Source: Desulfobacteraceae bacterium (lineage in GTDB: Bacteria > Desulfobacterota > Desulfobacteria > Desulfobacterales > UBA11574). Taken from it: a DNA stretch of 5,710 nucleotides. The notes beneath the pieces are model-generated. The model made no database searches. It was not told where the DNA came from and saw only the letters and a program-made list of their open reading frames with translations. Position numbers and translations under genes: made by a program. The stretch is from the NCBI GenBank assembly GCA_002868985.1, contig PKTV01000112.1, positions 1 to 5,710 of the forward strand. The letters run 5' to 3'. Below, one piece after another: positions 1 to 5,205 of this stretch (position 1 is its first letter; each line of letters opens with the position of its first letter).

Positions 1-80
1 ATTCACGAGTTCTTTCAGCAAAAATTTAATTATACCTGAAGCGGTAATTTTTTTAAGAAACTTAAATGTTACAAAAAAGT

Positions 81-84
81 GAGG
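81..84 (+). promoter_or_regulatory. Ribosome binding site of topA
   Basis: GAGG lies 7 bases before the GTG at 92. An in-frame TGA at 80-82 closes the frame just upstream, so no earlier start is possible. The residues after GTG match the usual topoisomerase I amino terminus. The GTG start is therefore well fixed. Confidence 0.8.
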
Positions 85-91
85 TAATATA

Positions 92-2371
92 GTGTCCAAA
101 CCCTTGGTCATCGTGGAATCCCCCACAAAAATAAGAACCATTAAAAAATATCTCGGCAAGGAATATAACGTCGCCGCCACCGTCGGCCATATAAAGGACC
201 TTCCGGCAAAGGAAATCGGAATCAACATTGAAGAGGGGTTCAAACCCAAGTACACGAATATTCCCGGCAAGCAAAAAGTTATAAAATCTTTAAGACAGGC
301 CGCTGGTGATACTACAGATATATACCTTGCGCCGGACCCGGACAGAGAGGGCGAAGCCATTGCATGGCACACGGCTGATATACTTAAAAAAAAGGGAAGA
401 ATATTTCACAGGGTACTTTTTCATGAGCTCACCCAAAATGCCATCCATGAAGCCATAAAATCGCCCGACAAACTCAATCAAAATAAGTATGAAGCACAAC
501 AGGCACGCAGGATTCTCGACAGACTGGTGGGATACCAGATCTCCCCTTTGTTGTGGCGTAAAGTAAAGGGGGGGCTTAGTGCCGGCCGCGTTCAGTCTGT
601 TGCCGTAAGAATCATTTGTGATAGAGAGCGGGCTATCCAGGCCTTTGAATCTGAAGAATACTGGTCGATTACCGCCCATCTCGAGGACAATTCACCCCCG
701 CCGTTTACGGCAAAGTTGGTCAAAAAAAATGGAAATAAAATTAAAATCCCCGATGAAAAGGCATCAAATGGTATCATTGAGGAACTGTCCGACGAAAAAT
801 TTATCGTTGAAAAAATACAGAAAAAAACCGTAAAAAGGAATCCATCTCCTCCGTTTATCACCAGCAAACTACAACAGGAAGCCATCCGAAAACTTAGGTT
901 TTCCGCAAAAAAAACCATGATTGTGGCTCAGCAGCTTTATGAAGGTATAGAGCTATCCCCTGGTGAACCTGAAGGACTCATCACTTACATGCGTACAGAT
1001 TCCACCCGAATTTCAAAGGAAGCTGCCATGGAAGCCCTTAAGCTCGTACGGGATAAATTCGGGGATGAATATGCACTTGAAAAGCCACGTTTTTTTAAAA
1101 ACCGCAAAAAAGCTCAAGATGCCCATGAAGCCATACGTCCGACATCGGTCTTTAATACACCGGAAAAAATAAAACCCTTTCTTTCCAAAGATCAGTTTGC
1201 GCTATACGAGCTTGTCTGGAAACGCTTTGTTGCTTCACAGATGAAGCAAGCCCTTATGAACAAAATCTCCATATCGATTGCAGCCGGTCCATATCTTTTT
1301 ACAGCAAGCGGTTCATCGGTGGCATTTCCCGGTTTTATGACGCTGTATATGACCACTGATGATCAAATTGAAAGTGACAGCCAAAAGAAAAAAGATGATT
1401 TTCCCGAATTGAGCGAAGGGGGGATTTTAAAACTCAACAAATTGGAACCAAAACAGCATTTTACAATGCCCCCTCCGAGATTTTCAGAAGCGTCTTTGGT
1501 TAAAGAGCTTGAAGAAAACGGCATCGGCCGACCCAGCACCTATGCCGCCATCTTGTCTACCATAAGGGAAAAAGGCTATGTGGATCTCGTAAAAGGATAT
1601 TTCAAACCGAATGAACTGGGATTTATCGTTAACGATCTTCTGGTGAAAAGTTTCCCTGACGTATTAGATGTGGAATTTACCGCCAATATGGAGAATGATC
1701 TTGACCGCATAGAAGCCGCGGAGGTGGATTATTCAGAAATTTTAAGACAATTTTACGACGCGTTTGAAAAGGAACTCGAAGCAGCTTCAACAGGAATGCT
1801 CAGTGTAAAAGGCATCGGATTTCCAACAGACCTCACCTGTCCTCAATGCAATCACCGGCTTCATATCCGAATGGGCAGGAACGGACAGTTTTTAGGGTGT
1901 AACAATTATCCGGAATGCACCTATACCCGAAACTACACCCGGGATGAAAAAGGGGTCGTTCATGCCATCGAGCCGTCTTCTGATCAGCCGTCTGACAAAA
2001 TTTGTGATAAATGCGGCAAGCCCATGCTCATTAAAGATGGAAGATACGGTACATTCTTTGCCTGCTCCGGTTATCCGGATTGTAAAACCACCCTGTCAAC
2101 AAATTCAAACGGCAGCGGGGAAAAAACCGGCGTAGATTGTCCTGAACAAGACTGTAACGGAGAACTTGTTCAACGATCGTCCAAACGGGGAAAAATTTTT
2201 TACGGGTGCAGCCGTTTTCCGGATTGCACCTTTGCTACCTGGGACAAGCCCGTGGCAAAAGAATGCCCCGAATGCGGCGCCAAATTTCTGGTGGAAAAAA
2301 CAACGAAAAAACAGGGGACTTTTCTGACCTGTAATACCAAGGGTTGCGGATTCAAGGTAACGTCCGAATAA
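92..2371 (+). CDS. topA: DNA topoisomerase I (type IA), complete
   Basis: Relaxes negatively supercoiled DNA in the cytoplasm by cutting one strand through a 5'-phosphotyrosine link and passing the other strand. The protein has 759 residues, a usual length for bacterial TopA. The Toprim domain fills about residues 3-115, with E9 and the metal-binding DPDREGE (D82, D84, E86). The catalytic core follows, with the active-site tyrosine Y299 in ITYMRTDS and R301 beside it, then DAHEAIRPT (H345) and GIGRPSTYA (from 477). The carboxyl end carries four zinc ribbons: C583/C586/C603/C609, C638/C641/C658/C664, C683/C688/C706/C712 and C725/C728/C747/C752. The third has C-x4-C instead of C-x2-C in its first knuckle. 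No key residue is missing. The start is GTG. No strong promoter is visible in the 91 bases before it, so it may be read from an upstream gene. Its last 20 bases overlap the 3' end of the convergent TIM-barrel gene. Confidence 0.98.
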   Translation: MSKPLVIVESPTKIRTIKKYLGKEYNVAATVGHIKDLPAKEIGINIEEGFKPKYTNIPGKQKVIKSLRQAAGDTTDIYLAPDPDREGEAIAWHTADILKKKGRIFHRVLFHELTQNAIHEAIKSPDKLNQNKYEAQQARRILDRLVGYQISPLLWRKVKGGLSAGRVQSVAVRIICDRERAIQAFESEEYWSITAHLEDNSPPPFTAKLVKKNGNKIKIPDEKASNGIIEELSDEKFIVEKIQKKTVKRNPSPPFITSKLQQEAIRKLRFSAKKTMIVAQQLYEGIELSPGEPEGLITYMRTDSTRISKEAAMEALKLVRDKFGDEYALEKPRFFKNRKKAQDAHEAIRPTSVFNTPEKIKPFLSKDQFALYELVWKRFVASQMKQALMNKISISIAAGPYLFTASGSSVAFPGFMTLYMTTDDQIESDSQKKKDDFPELSEGGILKLNKLEPKQHFTMPPPRFSEASLVKELEENGIGRPSTYAAILSTIREKGYVDLVKGYFKPNELGFIVNDLLVKSFPDVLDVEFTANMENDLDRIEAAEVDYSEILRQFYDAFEKELEAASTGMLSVKGIGFPTDLTCPQCNHRLHIRMGRNGQFLGCNNYPECTYTRNYTRDEKGVVHAIEPSSDQPSDKICDKCGKPMLIKDGRYGTFFACSGYPDCKTTLSTNSNGSGEKTGVDCPEQDCNGELVQRSSKRGKIFYGCSRFPDCTFATWDKPVAKECPECGAKFLVEKTTKKQGTFLTCNTKGCGFKVTSE

Positions 2372-3170
2372 ATTCTTTGAGATCTTCAGATGCCAGGCTC
2401 TGCCACAAAGTTTCTTCCTCGTGGGGCTCCAGTGTAATGATGGGTGACAAACCTTTCTCATTTAACAACTGAAAAAGACCCGCAAAGTCTGCATTTCCTT
2501 TCCCGACTGCCAAATGTGTATCTTCTTCGCCATTGTTGTCATGAAGGTGAAGTTCCATTATTTTTTCACCCAGCGTCTCCACCCATTTTTTGAGGGGGCT
2601 TTTTCCAAAAACATGATGATGTCCTACATCCAAACAAAATCCGAAGGCATCGGATGGAATCGCATCAAAAAGGGCGCAGTGAACTTCAGGACTGGTTTCA
2701 TAAACATTTTCCAGCAAGAGTTTAAAACCGAATCGCTCTGCGTAATTTACATGGGATCTCCATGTCGCAACACTGTTGGCCAGCCATTCTTTCCAATGCT
2801 TTCTATAATAGCATGGATCATAACCGGTGTGGCAAACCACATTGACGGGCTCAAAAACAGGAAGGATCTCAAAAAAACGCTCCAGCCGTTTTCGTGTTGC
2901 CTTTAGCAGCCTATTATCGAGCCCGCCCGGAACCAAATCCATAAAAGGACCGTGCAACGTTATTTTTCGGTGATTTATTTTTAAAATTTCTGCGATGTTT
3001 CTAAACTCTTTATCTGATACCGAATCCAGGGCAGCAGCATCTATTCCAATTTCAGGGTTCATGCCGTATTCCATAAACAAAGGCAGGTAATCCTTTTTTA
3101 GTCTTAGAAAGGGAACATTCACCTGTACTTTTTTAAGTAATTTTACAAAATATCTTTGTTCATCCATCAT
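2352..3170 (-). CDS. AP-endonuclease-2/xylose-isomerase-like TIM-barrel protein, possibly CbiR-like
   Basis: A 272-residue soluble protein of the TIM-barrel superfamily that includes endonuclease IV, sugar-phosphate isomerases/epimerases and the cobamide-remodelling phosphodiesterase CbiR. Likely metal ligands are all visible: H73 (LHGPF), H114 (CHTGYD), E154 (LLLENV), D181 and H184 (CLDVGHHH), H208 or H210 (ELHLHDN), D217 and H219 (DTHLAVGKG) and E248 (TLEPH). Their order matches the nine ligands of endonuclease IV, suggesting two or three bound metal ions. The phrases HGPFxDLxPG, HxGYD and HLHDNxGxxDxHL look to me like the CbiR branch, but this is from memory and the substrate is open; a sugar isomerase is the main alternative. 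The start is ATG at 3170 behind GGTGAG. A second ATG at 3167 would sit at a more normal distance from it. The gene follows the DJ-1-family gene after 32 bases, so the two are probably co-transcribed. It ends inside topA. Confidence 0.88.
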   Translation of the reverse strand: MMDEQRYFVKLLKKVQVNVPFLRLKKDYLPLFMEYGMNPEIGIDAAALDSVSDKEFRNIAEILKINHRKITLHGPFMDLVPGGLDNRLLKATRKRLERFFEILPVFEPVNVVCHTGYDPCYYRKHWKEWLANSVATWRSHVNYAERFGFKLLLENVYETSPEVHCALFDAIPSDAFGFCLDVGHHHVFGKSPLKKWVETLGEKIMELHLHDNNGEEDTHLAVGKGNADFAGLFQLLNEKGLSPIITLEPHEEETLWQSLASEDLKEFIRTLP

Positions 3171-3202
3171 CTTTTCTCACCGTTTAATTCGCCGGCATAC
3201 TT

Positions 3203-3799
3203 TTATTCTTCAAAAACAATAAATTCTTTAATCTTCCTCGTCTCTTCAGATCCCAATAACATTTCAAGCATAATCATTACGACGTGCAAAGATTGAGAAG
3301 GGCCGGCACATGAAATGATTCTGTCATCAATTTCAATTGATTTGCCGGAATATTGGCAGCCATACTCCCTTAAATACCGTGGGTTATCATGCTTCTTGCT
3401 GAAAGGATATGTGGTGGCTCTTTTTCCCTTCAACAGGCCGGCTTTCGCGATCGGTAATATTCCAACACACATGGTGGCGATAATTCCCCCGCTGTTGTAC
3501 ATTGACTCAGCGAGATTGAGTACTTTAACATCATACGCTTCGTCAAAACCATGGCTGTGAAAGCCTCCGGGAATTGCCAACGCTTCATATTCTTTGGGAT
3601 TGATATCATCAATAAGAACATCCGTCTTTATTTTCAAACCAAACCGACCTGTAACTTCTTTATGAAATCCTGTTACAGAAACATCGACTTTTTGAAGATG
3701 TTCACGATAATAAGTCCATCCACAAATATCGATAATTGAAGCAGCCTCTAAATCCTCAAAACCCTGGGCAAGAAATAATAATACTTTTTTACTATTCAT
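3203..3799 (-). CDS. DJ-1/PfpI family protein
   Basis: A 198-residue cytoplasmic protein of the class I glutamine-amidotransferase-like DJ-1/PfpI family. Members act as protein or nucleotide deglycases, glyoxalases, chaperones, or proteases in the PfpI branch, so the activity here cannot be named. Visible signs are the first strand and loop VLLFLAQGFEDLEA, where E18 matches the glutamate that contacts the reactive cysteine in human DJ-1; the IPGG loop at 77-80; the nucleophile-elbow cysteine C111 in ATMCVGILPIAKAGLLKG; and a CAGPSQSLHVVMIMLEMLLG helix near the end. Where DJ-1 has its active-site histidine (THP), this protein has TTYPF, with Y131 in its place. The start is ATG at 3799; only a weak A-rich ribosome site precedes it. 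A TATAGT hexamer at 3820-3825 could be a -10 box, without a convincing -35. It is likely the first gene of a two-gene transcript with the TIM-barrel gene. Confidence 0.92.
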   Translation of the reverse strand: MNSKKVLLFLAQGFEDLEAASIIDICGWTYYREHLQKVDVSVTGFHKEVTGRFGLKIKTDVLIDDINPKEYEALAIPGGFHSHGFDEAYDVKVLNLAESMYNSGGIIATMCVGILPIAKAGLLKGKRATTYPFSKKHDNPRYLREYGCQYSGKSIEIDDRIISCAGPSQSLHVVMIMLEMLLGSEETRKIKEFIVFEE

Positions 3800-3858
3800 T
3801 TTCTTTTACTGAACGCTTCACTATACTGGCGGCGGATTCGATGGCGAGGGATGTTTGG

Positions 3859-3885
3859 AAAAGAAAAAGAAGTTCAGAGAACTTC
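3859..3885 (-). terminator. Probable intrinsic terminator of blc
   Basis: Read on the minus strand, GAAGTTC-TCT-GAACTTC forms a perfect 7-bp hairpin with a 3-base loop (3869-3885), followed directly by TTTTTCTTTT (3859-3868). It lies about 50 bases after the blc stop codon and before the DJ-1-family gene, the right place to end the blc transcript. The stem is short and only moderately G/C rich, so termination may be partial. The hairpin may also be the core of a dispersed repeat. Confidence 0.55.
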
Positions 3886-3935
3886 GGAATAGGCCGCGAA
3901 AAAATAGCCATCCATGTTGAACCGGTTGTTGCCTT

Positions 3936-4448
3936 TTAATGTGTTACATGAATCATTTTGTCAGTTTCGAATCCTAAAGCTTTTGCCTTATTTATCAATT
4001 CAGATTTTAGGGATTCTTCAATGTGCGGTTCTCTTGCCAAAATCCACAAATAGGATTTATTAGGCCCGCATACCAGTGAATAGGAATAATTTTTTTTATC
4101 AAGGTCTATGATATTATAAGCCCCGTAAAAAGGACCCCAAAAGGAGACTTTTAACCTGCCAAGATTTGAATCACCTAAGAAGTATGCTTTGCCGATGGTC
4201 TCTTTCCATCTATTTTTTTCGGGATCGAACCCTCTATTGACAACCTTGATACCGCCATCATCTCTAAGGCTGTATTCCGCTGTCACTCTTTCAAGACCTC
4301 TTTCAAAAGAGTGATCTAGTCTGGCTATTTCGTACCAAGTGCCCAAATACTGATCGATATTAAAACCAGTAACAGGTGAAACATTTTCTGGGATGTTTAC
4401 ACAGGCCGATATGAGGATCGGAATAAAAAAAAGCAGTCTTTTTATCAT
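3936..4448 (-). CDS. blc: Blc-type outer-membrane lipocalin lipoprotein
   Basis: A 170-residue bacterial lipocalin. Relatives are lipid-modified proteins held in the outer membrane that bind fatty acids or lysophospholipids and help with membrane maintenance under stress. The amino end is a lipoprotein signal: MIKR, a hydrophobic stretch, then the lipobox ISAC with C16 as the lipid-bearing cysteine. The next residue is valine, not aspartate, which favours export to the outer membrane. The lipocalin motif YLGTWYEIARLDHSFERGLE begins near residue 34, followed by YSLRDDGG, GKAYF, KVSFWGPFYGAYN and LVCGP-x3-YLWILAR, all closely matching E. coli Blc. I chose ATG at 4448 because AAGGA sits 8 bases before it and the signal peptide starts there. 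An in-frame GTG at 4493 would add 15 residues unlike a signal peptide. It appears to be a single-gene unit with its own leader and a terminator-like hairpin behind it. Confidence 0.95.
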   Translation of the reverse strand: MIKRLLFFIPILISACVNIPENVSPVTGFNIDQYLGTWYEIARLDHSFERGLERVTAEYSLRDDGGIKVVNRGFDPEKNRWKETIGKAYFLGDSNLGRLKVSFWGPFYGAYNIIDLDKKNYSYSLVCGPNKSYLWILAREPHIEESLKSELINKAKALGFETDKMIHVTH

Positions 4449-4456
4449 AAAACATT

Positions 4457-4461
4457 TCCTT
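4457..4461 (-). promoter_or_regulatory. Ribosome binding site of blc
   Basis: AAGGA on the minus strand, 8 bases before the ATG at 4448. It decides the start in favour of this ATG over the in-frame GTG at 4493, which falls inside a G/C hairpin. Confidence 0.75.
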
Positions 4462-4492
4462 GTGTTGGCCAACGAGACCGAGATGAATTCCA

Positions 4493-4507
4493 CCCCCGAC
4501 TTGGGGG
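4493..4507 (-). repeat. G/C hairpin in the blc leader
   Basis: CCCCC and GGGGG arms enclose a 5-base loop. On the minus strand the hairpin is preceded, not followed, by six T residues, so it is not a canonical terminator in either direction. If blc is transcribed from the candidate promoter at 4533-4562, the hairpin would lie in the leader RNA about 45 bases before the start codon. There it could affect RNA stability or translation. A role is not shown. Confidence 0.45.
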
Positions 4508-4532
4508 AAAAAACGACAGCCCCTTTCGCGGT

Positions 4533-4562
4533 ATTATTAATCTTTCCCTTGTTTGACGTAAA
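4533..4562 (-). promoter_or_regulatory. Candidate sigma-70 promoter of blc
   Basis: On the minus strand TTTACG (4557-4562) and AATAAT (4533-4538) are separated by 18 bases, 4/6 and 5/6 matches to the usual -35 and -10 boxes. This would give a leader of about 75-80 bases for blc. The -35 box lies within the palindrome at 4556-4571. A call from consensus matching only. Confidence 0.35.
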
Positions 4563-4581
4563 TTTTTACGTTTTATATATC
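4553..4581 (+). promoter_or_regulatory. Candidate plus-strand promoter, antisense to yajD
   Basis: TTGACG (4553-4558) and TATATC (4576-4581) are separated by 17 bases, a good sigma-70-like pair. It would read rightwards, where the only gene is yajD on the other strand, so any transcript would be antisense to it. The sequence is A/T rich and a chance match is quite possible. Confidence 0.3.
4556..4571. promoter_or_regulatory. Operator-like palindrome
   Basis: ACGTAAA and TTTACGT are perfect 7-bp inverted arms separated by TT. The site overlaps the candidate -35 boxes on both strands in the space between yajD and blc. That position would suit a dimeric regulator controlling blc. No regulator family could be assigned. 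Confidence 0.4.
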
Positions 4582-4629
4582 ATTTCTACATGTTGCTGTG
4601 GCCCGACCCCAGAGGAACTTGCAACCCCT

Positions 4630-5016
4630 TTACGACTTTTTGTCCTTCAGTAAATCCTTCAGGCTCGCAAACGGCCTGTTACCGGAACTCGGCCCTTGCT
4701 CGCCGGCCGGCGCTGTTCCGTCATACCATTCCGCAACTTGATCCCGCGAATGCTCGTTGTCGTGACAGTAGATACACAGCAACTCCCAGTTGCTGCCGTC
4801 CGGCGGATTGTTATCGTGGTTGTGATCCTTATGATGGACCGTGAGTTCTCGAACCCTCTTGCCTGAAAATTCGCGCCCGCACCGCGCACAGATCCACGGA
4901 AACATCTTGAGCGCTCGCCCCCGATAGGTCTTCTCCTGACGCTCTCGGTCATGCCGAGCCTCGGCGACGATACGATCCAGTCTGTCGGACTCAGTACGCG
5001 TCTTCTTCGATGACAT
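4630..5016 (-). CDS. yajD: YajD-family HNH nuclease domain protein
   Basis: A 128-residue protein closely resembling E. coli YajD, a small HNH-domain protein whose biological role is not established; family membership implies metal-dependent DNA nicking or cleavage. The amino third is charged and predicted helical. YRGRALKMFPWICARCGREF supplies the first zinc knuckle (C43, C46). RELTVHHKDHNHDNNP carries the HNH histidines (H61, H62). DGSNWELLCIYCHDNEHS holds N76, the second knuckle (C81, C84) and H85. The end, RPFASLKDLL followed by lysines, is also a YajD trait. The ATG at 5016 is preceded by GGAGGG at 7 bases. G+C is around 59% by counting five 60-base lines, against roughly 43% in a sampled line of blc. 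The gene may therefore have a different history from its left neighbours. No partner gene is adjacent. Confidence 0.94.
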   Translation of the reverse strand: MSSKKTRTESDRLDRIVAEARHDRERQEKTYRGRALKMFPWICARCGREFSGKRVRELTVHHKDHNHDNNPPDGSNWELLCIYCHDNEHSRDQVAEWYDGTAPAGEQGPSSGNRPFASLKDLLKDKKS

Positions 5017-5023
5017 GCGAATA

Positions 5024-5029
5024 CCCTCC
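5024..5029 (-). promoter_or_regulatory. Ribosome binding site of yajD
   Basis: GGAGGG on the minus strand, 7 bases before the ATG at 5016. It is the strongest Shine-Dalgarno match in the window and fixes the start. Confidence 0.8.
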
Positions 5030-5085
5030 AGTCATTCGGTACACCTCATATGAGCGCAAACAAAATGATGACCAATTTAAACAGA

Positions 5086-5128
5086 ATCGAAATAATAGTC
5101 TATTACTCTGCTATAATTCGGTTTCGAT
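5086..5128. repeat. Nested inverted repeats upstream of yajD
   Basis: TAATAG-T-CTATTA (5093-5105) is a perfect 6-bp inverted repeat around one base. Wider arms ATCGAAA (5086-5092) and TTTCGAT (5122-5128) flank it. The site is about 75-110 bases before the yajD start, so it could be an operator or part of the promoter region. No clear -35/-10 pair for yajD was found. The rest of 5017-5205 shows no gene, RNA or terminator that I can support. Confidence 0.35.
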
Positions 5129-5205
5129 AAAGATGGTATAGATTAAGTTCAACGCCGCGAATCCTCATGCGACCCGGTGCAACCCCATTCATTATTCTTC
5201 ATTCA

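Noticed and set aside
1..39. Possible tail of an upstream plus-strand gene (reads IHEFFQQKFNYT then TGA)
   Set aside because: Only twelve codons are visible, another frame is also open until 82, and neither tail resembles a protein I know, so no gene call is supported.
34..52. TACC/GGTA stem followed by a T run before topA, as a terminator
   Set aside because: The stem is only 4 bp and weak; it cannot be separated from chance in A/T-rich sequence.
2514..2906. 130-codon open frame on the plus strand
   Set aside because: It lies wholly antisense to the TIM-barrel gene, has no ribosome site or recognisable motif, and the opposite strand carries clear family signatures.
3736..3939. 67-codon plus-strand open frame
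   Set aside because: It begins antisense to the DJ-1-family gene and lacks a ribosome site; the intergenic part is treated as a possible repeat, not a gene.
4446..4493. GTG at 4493 as the start of the lipocalin
   Set aside because: It adds 15 residues ahead of a clear lipoprotein signal peptide, while ATG at 4448 has a proper ribosome binding site.
4590..4844. Plus-strand open frame overlapping yajD
   Set aside because: Its residues are an arginine- and proline-rich shadow of yajD; the minus strand matches YajD throughout.
5050..5130. 26-codon plus-strand open frame with a hydrophobic stretch (RIEIIVYYSAII)
   Set aside because: There is no Shine-Dalgarno sequence before its ATG and no family resemblance; a chance frame in A/T-rich sequence is the simplest explanation.
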